Positions 1 to 9,066 of a DNA stretch of 54,727 nt are shown here, piece after piece (the first letter of the stretch is position 1; each line of letters starts with the position of its first letter). The notes beneath the pieces were generated by a model. The model had not been told where the DNA came from. It saw only the letters and a list, made by a program, of their open reading frames with translations, and did not search any database. Origin of the DNA: Chlorobiaceae bacterium (lineage in GTDB: Bacteria; Bacteroidota; Chlorobiia; Chlorobiales; Chlorobiaceae); NCBI GenBank assembly GCA_013334485.1, contig JAAXXL010000010.1, positions 1 through 54,727 of the forward strand, written 5' to 3'. The translations under genes were made by a program, and so were the position numbers.

Positions 1-594
1 TATTTCAGCCTTGTCCATACAGAAAAAGCTTCGGCAAGGAGTGGTGCGACTCCATGGTATCCTCGTCGGGCAGTGTCATAAATCAGCGGCTTTATTTTCA
101 GAATATCAAGCAGACCATCCTCACCAATAACTTCCTCATCTGCCTTGACATCAATAATCTCCCCTATAAACTGGGTATGGAGTCCCAATTCAATAACGTG
201 CTGCAGACAGCACTCCAGAACCACAGGAAATTCAGCCGCATAAGGGGCATCAACGACCTCACTGCGGACGTGAGTCAGTCCACTTACTGAAAATTTATCG
301 ACATCGCGTCCTGAAACCACCCCGACGTAATCTGCCTCTGCAATCTTCTCTTCACAGGCAATTCCAACCGTAAATGCACCACGTTCAATAATGCTCGTGT
401 AAGTGTAAGTCGCTTTTACGCAAAGAAATAGCAAGACAAGGCGGTTGAGAACAACATATACCTCCCCATGCAGCACTCATTAGATTAGGTTTACCATGCC
501 GATCGTAACTCCCGACCATCAGTACCGGTGTCGGGAAGAGCAACGTTTTGGCTCCAAACGATTTTTTCATATCATATCCATCACTGGAACTCAT
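1..594 (-). pseudogene. flavin reductase-like protein (flavoredoxin family), frameshifted
   Basis: This is an FMN-binding split-barrel flavin reductase of about 197 residues; family members reduce or bind FMN and pass electrons on. The first part reads in one frame from the ATG at 594 (or the ATG at 570) through [11 protein letters not shown] and LMSAAWGGI to SLRK near 418, then meets TGA at 385. Removing one T from the T4 run at 414-417 restores an unbroken frame down to position 1, where the last codon is followed by TA, so the stop lies at the window edge. The ATG at 592-594 overlaps the nitroreductase TGA (ATGA), so the two are translationally coupled at the end of the nitrogenase-like operon. 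The single-base change in a homopolymer could be a real inactivating mutation, phase variation or a sequencing error. Confidence 0.8.
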
Positions 595-1127
595 TTCAGC
601 CTGTTGTATTTTATTTTTTCATACTGGAGAGTTTCCACCGGTATCAAAGGTTTTTCCTCACCGGGATACCCTATCCCTACTATCAGGGCAACCTTCATAT
701 GTTCCGGAAGACCAAGCAGCTCCTGGAGATACATTTCGGCACTTTTTTCGTTATCATGCATCCGATTCCTGATCTGTACCCAGCAACTACCAAGCCCCTC
801 GCAGGAGGCGGCGAGTTGAATAAGCGTTGCGGCAATGGAACAATCTTCAATCCAGAAATCAGCTTTGACGCTGTCGGCACAAACAACAATTGCTAATGGT
901 GCTGTTTTCAGAAACCCGGATCCATACGGTTTGACCTCTGAAAGCTTGATAATCAGCTCCGGATCATCAACCAGAATGAATTCCCATGGATTTAAACCTC
1001 TCGCTGACGGCGCTCTGAGAGCCGCCTCAATGATGGATTTTATTGATTCAACCGGAATTGTTTCTTTGGTAAAGAGCCTGATACTGCGTCGTTCTCGCAA
1101 TAATGCAATAAAAGCGTTCTGCGCCAT
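591..1127 (-). CDS. nitroreductase-family FMN oxidoreductase
   Basis: This is a 178-residue nitroreductase-fold protein; the family uses FMN and NAD(P)H to reduce nitro, quinone or enone groups, normally as a cytosolic dimer. Near the N-terminus it has RERRSIRLF, the phosphate-binding arginine/serine pattern of FMN sites. [12 protein letters not shown] and GLGSCWVQ follow, and the C-terminal [10 protein letters not shown] matches the family's typical end. An in-frame ATG exists at 1157, but the ATG at 1127 has a good Shine-Dalgarno sequence (AGGGGATAT) and begins 3 bp after the MFS gene ends, so I chose it. It sits in the distal part of the nitrogenase-like operon and overlaps the flavin reductase by ATGA. 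Its substrate is unknown; a reductive step on the product of the system is plausible inference. Confidence 0.85.
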   Translation of the reverse strand: MAQNAFIALLRERRSIRLFTKETIPVESIKSIIEAALRAPSARGLNPWEFILVDDPELIIKLSEVKPYGSGFLKTAPLAIVVCADSVKADFWIEDCSIAATLIQLAASCEGLGSCWVQIRNRMHDNEKSAEMYLQELLGLPEHMKVALIVGIGYPGEEKPLIPVETLQYEKIKYNRLK

Positions 1128-1129
1128 AA

Positions 1130-2371
1130 CTATATCCCCTGTTCCTCTCCACCACATGCAACTCCAAGGGAGAGAAGTGATTCATTTTCAGACTGCTGCT
1201 CGCGCAATTCAGAGTGAATAATAGAGAGCCCCAATAACAGGAAGAGAGGGATAAATACCGCAAAAACAAGCCCGACAGAAATATAATTACTGAGCCATCC
1301 GGCAAGGAGAGGGCCTGTTGTAAATCCCGTTCCTCCTGCAGCCAAAAGAAGACCCGATGCCTTGCCCTTCTCCCCGCGCAAACTGCCGATTCGAGCATAG
1401 TTAACCAATTGGGTAAGACCAAGTCCAATCCCGAGTATTGTGGACGATAACAGAATCACCGGCAGATTTGACGGGAAGCTCAAAGCAAACAAGCCCAGTG
1501 AGGCAATGATAAAACTCGCCACGTAAAGACGTGCCTGTGAAAAGCGCTTCACCAATGATCCTGCAGTAAACACAACAAGAATCGCTGCACAGCCGTTAAG
1601 CGTTAACACAACCGAAGCCAGAATTGAGGAGAGTTTCAATGTCTTGATAATAATGACAATCATCAGCACACTGAAAGTTGCGGAACATGCGCCCATGAGT
1701 GACTCTGCCAAAAGGGTGTAGCGTATTGACTTGTCGAAAAGAAGTTCCTTGAACGCCTCCATCTGCGAAACAAATTTCCCTTTTTCGTTAATCTCCGCAC
1801 TTTTCGCAGGAGTTTCCCGATAACGAAAAAACACGATGAGAATCGGAATGGGATAAAGAAGCAGAACCATAAGAAAAATGGAGGGATAGTCTATATACCG
1901 GGTCAACAGGCCGCCAAGCAACGGACCGATGGCAACCGCACCGAGCAGCAGCGAACCATTTATCCACGCAGCCTTCTCCATTCCGATAATACCGAGCGAG
2001 CGAAAAAACGCTGCATTTGTAGCGATAAGGCTTAACGAGCGAAAAAATCCATACATACTCATCAGTACAATCAGGGAGAGTGGCGTAGCAGCCAGACATA
2101 CCCCGACAATGACCAGGGTGCAGCTAATACTCCCGGCAAGATAGAGACGCTTTGAGCCGAAGTGATCGACAAGAAAACCGGCAGGGATAACCGTAAGGAA
2201 CATACCAAGCCCCATACCCCCGCGAATCAGCCCAAGCTCGGCGTTACTTGCATTAAGACTCAAGGCAAAAAGGGGTATGACCATCTGGAATATACCCACC
2301 GTGATCCCGGTAAAGAGATTAATCGATACAAAACCAGGGAGAAGCCATGTTTTGTTGTGCTGATCTGTCAT
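1130..2371 (-). CDS. MFS transporter (paralogue of the one at 15745-16968)
   Basis: This is a 413-residue major facilitator superfamily protein with about 12 hydrophobic segments and the loop 2-3 signature GFLVDHFGSKRLYL (the family GX3DRXGRR loop). Similar short loops and a second-half repeat are visible. The longer reading frame begins at a TTG at 2395, but the ATG at 2371 has GAGAGAAATGA just upstream and fits the family's N-terminus better. It is clearly related to the MFS gene at 15745-16968, sharing the order of motifs (LTVIPAGFLVDH versus LTVLPIGLLVDH, and LGIGLGLTQLVNYAR versus LIGIGLGMFNLVNVTR). It follows an SDR and precedes a nitroreductase by 2 bp, so it belongs to the same transcript. 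It probably moves the substrate or product of the nitrogenase-like pathway; direction and ligand cannot be read from sequence. Confidence 0.88.
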   Translation of the reverse strand: MTDQHNKTWLLPGFVSINLFTGITVGIFQMVIPLFALSLNASNAELGLIRGGMGLGMFLTVIPAGFLVDHFGSKRLYLAGSISCTLVIVGVCLAATPLSLIVLMSMYGFFRSLSLIATNAAFFRSLGIIGMEKAAWINGSLLLGAVAIGPLLGGLLTRYIDYPSIFLMVLLLYPIPILIVFFRYRETPAKSAEINEKGKFVSQMEAFKELLFDKSIRYTLLAESLMGACSATFSVLMIVIIIKTLKLSSILASVVLTLNGCAAILVVFTAGSLVKRFSQARLYVASFIIASLGLFALSFPSNLPVILLSSTILGIGLGLTQLVNYARIGSLRGEKGKASGLLLAAGGTGFTTGPLLAGWLSNYISVGLVFAVFIPLFLLLGLSIIHSELREQQSENESLLSLGVACGGEEQGI

Positions 2372-2425
2372 TTCATTTCTCTCTTTTTCTCGCAAACTGT
2401 TTCAGGAATACGCTCGTTCACACGC

Positions 2426-3127
2426 TTATTGCGGCTGGCCAGTCGGTCGAATGAGAATTTCATTGACATCAACATGTTGAGGCTGACTCACAGCATACAT
2501 AACTGAACGGGCGATATCATCAGAGGTTAACTCATTTGGAATATCCGGTTTCACGAGGTTATCCCAGAAAGGGGTGTCGACAATACCGGGATTAATAAGT
2601 GTTACACGAACCCCGGTTCCGACCACCTCATTACGAATAGACTGCGCCATACCGGTAACAGCCCATTTTGTTGCTGCATAGAGGTTTTTGGACGACGTAT
2701 TTCTGCCTGCAACTGATCCGGTAATAAGAAGATGTCCCTGGTTTTTAACCAGTTCCGGCAGTGTCAGCCTTACTGTAGCTGCCGCACCATAAACATTGAC
2801 AAGAACCATCTCCCTCCACTCTTCCGGGCTCTCTTCTCCCCCATAAAAAGAGGACCCTCCCGAAAAACCGGCATTGGCAAATACCACATCAATGCGACCA
2901 AAGCGTTCAAGGGCATGGCGCACCAGTTCCTGCTGCGATTGCCAGCTTGAAACATCACAGGTAACAGCATATGCCCGCTCTTTACCAAGCTCGGCCTGAA
3001 GCCGTTCAAGTTTTGCTGTTGAACGAGCTGCAAGCACTACATTAAATCCTGCTTCAACGGCACGCCGTGCTGTCGCTTCACCAATACCGGTTGAGGCTCC
3101 GGTAACAAGAAATACCTTATTACTCAT
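2426..3127 (-). CDS. short-chain dehydrogenase/reductase 1
   Basis: This is a 233-residue classical SDR, a cytosolic NAD(P)-dependent oxidoreductase. It has the cofactor glycine motif TGASTGIG at residues 9-16, the FANAG structural motif, a catalytic Ser in TGSVAG and the active-site YAATK. The residue after the second beta strand is Arg (LAARS), which usually goes with NADP(H). It lies 32 bp downstream of radical-SAM paralogue 1 and about 54 bp before the MFS start, all on the same strand. The Shine-Dalgarno sequence is weak. Together with the second SDR at 8234-9025 it suggests keto/hydroxy interconversion in the pathway. The substrate is unknown. Confidence 0.9.
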   Translation of the reverse strand: MSNKVFLVTGASTGIGEATARRAVEAGFNVVLAARSTAKLERLQAELGKERAYAVTCDVSSWQSQQELVRHALERFGRIDVVFANAGFSGGSSFYGGEESPEEWREMVLVNVYGAAATVRLTLPELVKNQGHLLITGSVAGRNTSSKNLYAATKWAVTGMAQSIRNEVVGTGVRVTLINPGIVDTPFWDNLVKPDIPNELTSDDIARSVMYAVSQPQHVDVNEILIRPTGQPQ

Positions 3128-3159
3128 TTCTGATTTTTATGTTCATGCAATAATGAATG

Positions 3160-4356
3160 TTATGCAACCAGTCCCTTGAAAACAGGTAGCGTTTCATCCT
3201 CAATCTGATAAATGTCGTGAATAACGGTTATCGGGGCCGCATTGCAATCATACAGCTCCTCATAGGTGAACCCGTTCTTTCTGAATATGCCGGCGATTTT
3301 TTTGTAGAGATCAAAATGCCAGGCAGGTTCCGGTGAACGGTGACCCTCAAGAGCAGAACCGGGGTTCGGATTCCAGCTCGTTGCAAAGCAGATCACACCC
3401 TTTGATGCGAGGTACTCAATACCCTCAAGGGTGGAATCCTTCGGTTCAATACCGGCAACGATGTTCGAGCGCACCTTTCCTTTTCCGAAAACCTGGGCTT
3501 CATATTCAAGTGTCTTCACCCAATGATCATACCCGCCGGACTCAATATCCTTGCCAGGGCAGATAGCCTTGAAAATGTTTTTGTCCCAGATCTCAATGTT
3601 TGTTGCTACGGTACGGAAACCAGCCTCCTTGTACTTGTCGATGATGCTCAGATCGTGAGGCGCACCAATCACGGCAGTCCCGTTAAAATCGGCAAGTCCG
3701 GTATGCTCCCTGATTGAATCAGCAACATCGAGGTAATACTCCACCTCTCGTCTCTCGGCAACAAAGCCTCCCGTGAGTGTAATATGACGTGCTCCATCTT
3801 CGCGGTAGGCAGCCGCAACGGTTTCGCCAATCTGGTGCGGATACTTCCATCCAATGCCTTCTATCTCCCCATAGGTATTTTTCGTCGCATTGATATTGCA
3901 AAATTTGCAATCACGTCCCTTTTCCTTGAACGCACACTCGTTACTGTAGGGAACAAGAATCGCCCCGTCCTGGGTATACATGGCAAGGGTGTTCATTCTT
4001 ACGCCATCAGAAGTTTTCAGACCGTAATACTTCGGGCGATCAAGGAATTCAATCGGAAAAATAACCTCCCCATTGTGGGCAAGGTAGAAAACACCATTCT
4101 CCACAATGAAGGTGTAGGGCGACCTTCTATCCCACTTCAAAACGTAGACAAGTCCATGCGGAGACTTGAAGCCTGCAGGAAACTGGATGCCGACATGCGA
4201 TTCATGGTCGCCTTCAAACAAGCAGTGAACCTCCTCCTGGTAGCGACCGCCAAGATCAACATTTCTGAAAATATGCGGGTCGAAATTGATCCCTTCGACA
4301 CCGGTAATAATTTTAAGTTCCAGTTCCCTGTACAATGTTTCCTTCAGCGTGCTCAT
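3160..4356 (-). CDS. radical SAM protein, CX8CX2C family, paralogue 1
   Basis: This 398-residue protein is one of six paralogues in this cluster. Residues 1-135 form an N-terminal region found in all six (FDPHIF, DLGG, HVGIQFP, WDRRS, KTSDG) that I cannot assign to a named domain. The cluster cysteines are C141, C150 and C153, giving CX8CX2C; the last two match the radical-SAM CX(aromatic)C rule and are followed by NINAT. LTGG after the cluster resembles the SAM-binding GGE-type motif. A conserved CPGK and a C-terminal YDCNA add two more cysteines. The start has a strong Shine-Dalgarno sequence (AAGGAGATAAAT). This copy directly follows the K-like subunit, so it is the one most tightly tied to the nitrogenase-like enzyme. 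Substrate unknown. Confidence 0.85.
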   Translation of the reverse strand: MSTLKETLYRELELKIITGVEGINFDPHIFRNVDLGGRYQEEVHCLFEGDHESHVGIQFPAGFKSPHGLVYVLKWDRRSPYTFIVENGVFYLAHNGEVIFPIEFLDRPKYYGLKTSDGVRMNTLAMYTQDGAILVPYSNECAFKEKGRDCKFCNINATKNTYGEIEGIGWKYPHQIGETVAAAYREDGARHITLTGGFVAERREVEYYLDVADSIREHTGLADFNGTAVIGAPHDLSIIDKYKEAGFRTVATNIEIWDKNIFKAICPGKDIESGGYDHWVKTLEYEAQVFGKGKVRSNIVAGIEPKDSTLEGIEYLASKGVICFATSWNPNPGSALEGHRSPEPAWHFDLYKKIAGIFRKNGFTYEELYDCNAAPITVIHDIYQIEDETLPVFKGLVA

Positions 4357-4418
4357 ATTTATCTCCTTGATGTGATTATTTGTAATTTATTGCAAGTAAA
4401 GTTTGTATTCGTTCGGGA

Positions 4419-5768
4419 TCATGAACATCCCAATGCTGCTGACGATTGCTGATGGACAGGATTATGATGCCTGTCAGAAAGCAGTGCACTGCCAAGATCT
4501 TCAAGGAGCGTGGATGCACCGCGATAACCGGCATAGCCTCTGGCCAGTACAAGCCTGTCTGATAAGGGAAATGAGAGCTGCACAAAGGGAACCTCCAACT
4601 CGGCAGCCACCGCTTCCTCAAGTGCACTTCCAAGTACGAGTGAAGCAGAAGCAGAGCGAACCAGATCCGATATTTCGGCAAAATCCTCCGTGAACGACAC
4701 CTCTGTCGGGAATCCATTCAGAAGTGACGTCAATCTTGATAACAAAGCTTCCCTCGCATATTCAGGGGGATTATCAGTTATAATCAGAGTGCGTGGAATG
4801 AGTCCAAGGGTACCGCTCAAAAACTCACTGATTCCCGCAACCTGGGCACTCTCTCCTACAAGCGTAAATTCGCGCTGAAAACCAGCCCGATACCAGGTAT
4901 CAGCAAGAGCGGCGAGTTGAGCATCAAATCGTCTCTCTTCAGACTGCACAAAGTGTTCAGTCCTTCTGGAATCGAGCTGAAGGAGTTCACTTATTTCATA
5001 AAGAAAACGTCCGGCAGCAGCTCCGACCGGCAGCCCTTCAAGTGAAAGGTGCGGTGTGCCATAGCGCTCCTCAAGCAGTAATGCCGGAGCGTCTCCCCAA
5101 ACCGATACAACAATATTGAGCAGGGCATCAGGAACCCTCTGCCAGCCGGAAACACCCTGACCGTAGCCGAAAAGCAGATTTGGTGTCAGACCGATCCCTT
5201 CAAGCAAGCGGCCGATCTCCTCCAGATTTCCCTCCCAGAATGGATCCTGCCGGGGAACAATCCCGAGAATATTGACCAGCCCCTTGACCGGCGGTTGTTC
5301 GGCCTTTCCAAGATCCGGCAGTTGCTCGATCAACGCTTTTATTGCCAACTGATAGCCCTGATGCACATCACCGCGAAATCCCGGTGTATTGGCATAGATA
5401 ACAGGGAAATCCTGGTCACGACCCTCTTTGTTCATTGCAGGAATATCATCACCAACCATTTCGGTGGCACATCCCGTCACGATGACATAGAGATCCCCCT
5501 CGACAATTTTAACCGTATTTTTAAGTTGTTCGCGCAGACGGGAACTGCCTCCGAACACAACATGTTTTTCGCTGATGTTGCTGCTTGAGATTGCACTCCC
5601 ACCGAATCTGTCACTGCCGGCATTTAAACGGTTGACTCCGAGGTAATGTTGTGCACCACAACCCGCAGTACTGTGAACAACAGGAACAAACCCCTCTATT
5701 GCCTCTATAACCTGAAGTGCTCCATGCAATGCGCAGGAGTTGCGTGAACTGTCAATATGATGCGCCAT
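4419..5768 (-). CDS. nitrogenase component 1-like protein, three-cysteine subunit
   Basis: This 449-residue protein belongs to the NifD/K/E/N superfamily (PF00148 type). The start chosen is the ATG at 5768, which lies 1 bp past the D-like stop; the open frame extends upstream only as an overlap with that gene. C12 (RNSCALHGAL), C37 (HSTAGCGAQHYLG) and C100 (VTGCATEMVGDD) match the three P-cluster cysteines of true nitrogenases, with SSSNISEKHVVFGG between them as in the family. There is one further Cys near the extreme C-terminus and none in the middle, so no cofactor cysteine is apparent. It probably pairs with the D-like subunit at 5770-7182 and takes electrons from the H-like protein at 7205-8083. 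The substrate is not predictable from sequence. Confidence 0.9.
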   Translation of the reverse strand: MAHHIDSSRNSCALHGALQVIEAIEGFVPVVHSTAGCGAQHYLGVNRLNAGSDRFGGSAISSSNISEKHVVFGGSSRLREQLKNTVKIVEGDLYVIVTGCATEMVGDDIPAMNKEGRDQDFPVIYANTPGFRGDVHQGYQLAIKALIEQLPDLGKAEQPPVKGLVNILGIVPRQDPFWEGNLEEIGRLLEGIGLTPNLLFGYGQGVSGWQRVPDALLNIVVSVWGDAPALLLEERYGTPHLSLEGLPVGAAAGRFLYEISELLQLDSRRTEHFVQSEERRFDAQLAALADTWYRAGFQREFTLVGESAQVAGISEFLSGTLGLIPRTLIITDNPPEYAREALLSRLTSLLNGFPTEVSFTEDFAEISDLVRSASASLVLGSALEEAVAAELEVPFVQLSFPLSDRLVLARGYAGYRGASTLLEDLGSALLSDRHHNPVHQQSSAALGCS

Positions 5769-5769
5769 A

Positions 5770-7182
5770 CTATTTAACTTCCTTTTTGATATGCCAGTTG
5801 GGACTGCGACGCAACCATCCATCCTTGTAGGGTAGCGATGAACGGGAAAGCGCTTCACCAAAAGAGCGGTTGAGCAATGCAGTGGAAATTCGTCTCGCAA
5901 GAGCTGTAACTCCCCGGTAACCAAGAACAGGAACATCTCTGAGAGAGACTACCGGTATACCGAGTCTTCCGACCTGAGCGAGATGGAGAGAATCGCCAAG
6001 ATAGAGATCAGGGCTGAGGCGCTTGATGATGTTCACCTCTTCAAATGGCTGACCATCAGCCACATGAATCAAAAGCGCGGGATGCCTGGCGGATAGTTCT
6101 TCAATAGCCCCTTTGTGCAGTTGGTCGAGACGACTCACCGTTATACCGACAACCTCACCTCCAAGTTCCTCCACAAGCTCCAGTACCCCGAATGCTGTAG
6201 ATGGAGCGAGCGAAAGGTAGACCTGCAATCCTTTAAGTGTAAAATCGCCGATGGAATGGCGGACTTTTTCGGATTCCTGTTCATGAAGCTTTTGTGCCGA
6301 CTCGTCAAGACCCAATGCCTTGCCAACACCTGCAAGCCAGCGTCCTGTTGCACCGAGACCTACCGGACGCGGCAGTGCGGAGTAGGGAACGTCATACTCA
6401 TCACGCAGTGAGACACCGAGATAATTAGCACTATCCTGATCCAAAGAGAGAGAAAGCCTTGCCGTCGCTGCCTGGTGGAAAGAGCCCTTTGAGGCTCCAT
6501 CCGGAAGCGTGTTCAACTCCAGACCAAGAGCAAGGAGGAGACGCTGAGCCTCATTGCGATCATGAGGGTGTTCGGCTATTGAGAGCAGATTCACCCTGTC
6601 ATCATGGGGATGCTTTCCCTTTTTTCCTCCAAGATATTTCAACAGGGAGTGCAGTGTTGTATCATAACCGGTCACGGCATGATGCGAGGCAAAACCGGTT
6701 ACATAGATCGGAACTATATCCAGCTCAAGTTCTTCATGCAGCTCCTCAACAACAGACTGTATATCATCATTGTTGATGGCAACAACCGGGCTCGACACAA
6801 TAAAAAGGAGTTCCGGATTATAGCGTTGATTGACATCTTTAACCGCCTTACGCAGTTTTCCATCTGCCCCCATGATGGTATCCCTGTCATCAAGATTGGT
6901 AACAATCCAGCGACCTTTGCCGCGCTCCACATGATGAAAAAGAGCTGCTGCTGCACAGCCGCGCGGAGCATGAATAACTACAACACTGTCACGGATGCCA
7001 GCAAGAAGACGGAGCGCATAGAGGAGATCGTCCTCGCTGCTCTGCGAAAATGTGCGTATGCGTTTAACCGGCTCGCCCAGAGAAAATTCTGTCAAGGCAG
7101 AAAAGAGTGTTCCCTGCCAGGCGTTCAGTGTATCAAGCTGCTTCTCACGGGTACGGGAGGCTTTGGCTTTTAAAAGACTCAT
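5770..7182 (-). CDS. nitrogenase component 1-like protein, one-cysteine subunit
   Basis: This is a 470-residue NifD/K-superfamily subunit. The start is the ATG at 7182 (MSLLKAK), preceded by GAGGGCGAT; the upstream extension to 7260 overlaps the H-like gene and is not family-like. It holds a single cysteine, C76 in IHAPRGC, which aligns with the central P-cluster Cys. The positions of the other two are FSQSSED and IVSSPVVAINNDD, that is, Ser in place of Cys. A 3+1 Cys arrangement with the neighbouring subunit is like that reported for chlorophyllide reductase BchYZ, and would hold a [4Fe-4S] cluster, not an 8Fe P-cluster. No FeMo-cofactor Cys is present. It lies between the H-like gene (22 bp gap) and the K-like gene (1 bp gap). 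Confidence 0.88.
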   Translation of the reverse strand: MSLLKAKASRTREKQLDTLNAWQGTLFSALTEFSLGEPVKRIRTFSQSSEDDLLYALRLLAGIRDSVVVIHAPRGCAAAALFHHVERGKGRWIVTNLDDRDTIMGADGKLRKAVKDVNQRYNPELLFIVSSPVVAINNDDIQSVVEELHEELELDIVPIYVTGFASHHAVTGYDTTLHSLLKYLGGKKGKHPHDDRVNLLSIAEHPHDRNEAQRLLLALGLELNTLPDGASKGSFHQAATARLSLSLDQDSANYLGVSLRDEYDVPYSALPRPVGLGATGRWLAGVGKALGLDESAQKLHEQESEKVRHSIGDFTLKGLQVYLSLAPSTAFGVLELVEELGGEVVGITVSRLDQLHKGAIEELSARHPALLIHVADGQPFEEVNIIKRLSPDLYLGDSLHLAQVGRLGIPVVSLRDVPVLGYRGVTALARRISTALLNRSFGEALSRSSLPYKDGWLRRSPNWHIKKEVK

Positions 7183-7204
7183 AGGTATCGCCCTCTTTTC
7201 TCTG

Positions 7205-8083
7205 TTAAATAGACTCCATTTTCTGTACCACTCCGGTCTCCACCTCAAAAATCCTGTCACCCCAGGTCCTCGCCCACTTCTTCAGTTCAGGGCCATTGAG
7301 CGGTTTCGGGATGACTGAATCTTCATTGGTATCGAGATATTTTGCAAGATTTCGATAGACATCTGCCTGCTCCGATTTCGGGTGTGCTTCAATAACCGTC
7401 TGACCGTAAAGTTCACTTTGAGAAACAGTAAATGAACGTGGAACATAGCCGACAACTGACGTACCGGTTTCTCCGGTAAAATCATCAATCAGCGCTTTGG
7501 CGTAAGGCGCCTGTACACTATTGGCAATTACCCCTCCAAGACGGGCACCGCCGGAAGGCGCGTATTTATTGATGGCCTTGAAGAGATTATTTGCAGCAAA
7601 AATTGCCATAAAGTCTGATGAGGTCACCACAAATGCGCGATCAGCAATACCGTCACGAATCGGCACAGCAAATCCGCCGCAAACCACATCACCCAATACA
7701 TCATAAAGCACAAAATCAGGCTTGTACTCTTCAAAAAGGTGCAGCTCCTGAAGCAGTTCCACGGCAGCGTTGATACCCCGCCCGGCGCAACCAACACCCG
7801 GAACAGGTCCGCCAGCTTCAATGCAGAGCACTCCTCCAAAGCCAACCGCAGAGACGTCCTCAATTTTGACCTTGCTCTGTTCACGCAGCGTGTCAAGCAC
7901 AGTTGGAAGATCATTGCCGCCTCTCAAAATGGTTGTTGAATCGCTTTTCGGATCGCATCCTATCTGAATAACCCTGTAGCCTGCATCGGCAAGAGCCGCA
8001 CTGATATTTGACGTTGTGGTTGACTTGCCTATCCCCCCCTTGCCATATATTGCAATGTGTTTTCCCTGTTTTTTCTCACTCAT
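7205..8083 (-). CDS. nitrogenase iron protein-like ATPase (NifH/BchL/BchX superfamily)
   Basis: This 292-residue protein is the ATP-dependent electron donor for the adjacent D/K-like complex. It has the P-loop GKGGIGKST near residues 14-22, [10 protein letters not shown] after the second strand, and both subunit-bridging cluster cysteines, in PGVGCAGRG and GDVVCGGF. The Arg in GCAGRG that is ADP-ribosylated in NifH is kept. The start has a good ribosome-binding site (CCAGGAGC). The order H-D-K matches nitrogenase operons, but nifE, nifN and nifB are absent and the partners are not nitrogenase subunits, so this is not NifH of N2 fixation. It lies 150 bp after SDR 2, which leaves room for an internal promoter I could not identify. 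Confidence 0.93.
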   Translation of the reverse strand: MSEKKQGKHIAIYGKGGIGKSTTTSNISAALADAGYRVIQIGCDPKSDSTTILRGGNDLPTVLDTLREQSKVKIEDVSAVGFGGVLCIEAGGPVPGVGCAGRGINAAVELLQELHLFEEYKPDFVLYDVLGDVVCGGFAVPIRDGIADRAFVVTSSDFMAIFAANNLFKAINKYAPSGGARLGGVIANSVQAPYAKALIDDFTGETGTSVVGYVPRSFTVSQSELYGQTVIEAHPKSEQADVYRNLAKYLDTNEDSVIPKPLNGPELKKWARTWGDRIFEVETGVVQKMESI

Positions 8084-8233
8084 CGAATTGCTCCTGGTTC
8101 TTTATTCTTGATGTTATCAACTGTTATCGCTCTCATTTTCAGAGCTGTTCATTCCATTCGTACTCGACAACAAGAGCTGTCTTCTCTCTTCGAGCGCATA
8201 GGGCACTGCGTTGACTGATTCTCTTGTACTGAT

Positions 8234-9025
8234 TTAAATTTTAATTGACGGAGGAAGAGCTGCGCCGCCAAAAGCAAAACCACCTCCGGAAATATCCAGC
8301 CTGGCACCCGAAATAAAGGATGCCTCGTCAGAGAGTAACCAGACAACCGGTTTTGCGATCTCATCAACTGATGCGGGACGGCCAAGAGGTATTGTTGCTG
8401 AAATCTCAGCAAGAAGCCTGGAATCCTTCGCGTAAGCTTCGGTCATCTCAGTGAGGGTAAAACCGGGACGCACCGAAACTGCACGAATACCTTCTGAGGC
8501 TACCTCCTTGGCAAGGCCAACCGTGAAGGTATCTACCGCCGCTTTGCTTGCTGCATAGAGAGCGACTCCGGGGCGCCCGCCTATGGTTGCCGCCATTGAG
8601 GAGATATTGATGATAACGCCACCCCGTCCGCCGCGCGCAGTAGACATACGACGGACAGCCTCCCTGGTTGAGAAGATCAATCCAATCACATTGGTATCAA
8701 AAAGACGATGAAGCAGTTCAGCATCAGCCTCATCAACCCGGCTGCGTCCGGCAAGAGTACCCGCACTGTTTACTACCGCCGTAACCGGGCCGAGTTGTTC
8801 ATCAATTTCCCTGTACAGTCGCTCGACATCTTCAGGAAGAGCGATATCAGCCTGAACGGCAATGGCACGAACACCGCTATCTCTTAACTCTTTGACAAGG
8901 GCAACTGCCTCCAACTCCCTTGTTCGGTAGTTAACAGCAATATCGTATCCCTTTCTTGCAGAGAGCCTTGCGACCTCGGCACCGATACCGCTTGCTCCTC
9001 CGGTTATGAGCAGTACTTCAGACAT
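8234..9025 (-). CDS. short-chain dehydrogenase/reductase 2
   Basis: This 263-residue classical SDR has TGGASGIG at residues 8-15, NSAG, the catalytic Ser in INISSMA, and YAASK. VNYRTRE after the second strand, with Arg, suggests NADP(H). The C-terminal SFISGARLDISGG follows the FabG-like pattern (SGxxxxVDGG). It lies about 40 bp after radical-SAM paralogue 2 and 150 bp before the H-like gene, all on one strand. It is less than half identical by eye to the SDR at 2426-3127, so the two probably act on different intermediates. Substrate unknown. Confidence 0.9.
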   Translation of the reverse strand: MSEVLLITGGASGIGAEVARLSARKGYDIAVNYRTRELEAVALVKELRDSGVRAIAVQADIALPEDVERLYREIDEQLGPVTAVVNSAGTLAGRSRVDEADAELLHRLFDTNVIGLIFSTREAVRRMSTARGGRGGVIINISSMAATIGGRPGVALYAASKAAVDTFTVGLAKEVASEGIRAVSVRPGFTLTEMTEAYAKDSRLLAEISATIPLGRPASVDEIAKPVVWLLSDEASFISGARLDISGGGFAFGGAALPPSIKI

Positions 9026-9066
9026 AAGTATTATCCAATTAATCTTTTACGTAATAGTCGTTCTTC

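Noticed and set aside
496-1221. Several plus-strand open frames over the nitroreductase and flavin reductase genes
   Set aside because: They are antisense shadows of well-conserved minus-strand coding sequence.
4419-8083. A true nitrogenase or a protochlorophyllide/chlorophyllide reductase
   Set aside because: There is no second nifEN pair, nifB or fdx, only one Cys in the D-like subunit and no cofactor Cys. The neighbours are not pigment-synthesis genes and the H-like protein does not read as BchL or BchX.
4419-8083. Methylthio-alkane reductase (Mar)
   Set aside because: The H-D-K order and nearby sulfur gene are suggestive, but the adjacent radical-SAM family is not NifB-like. Kept only as an alternative pending a tree.
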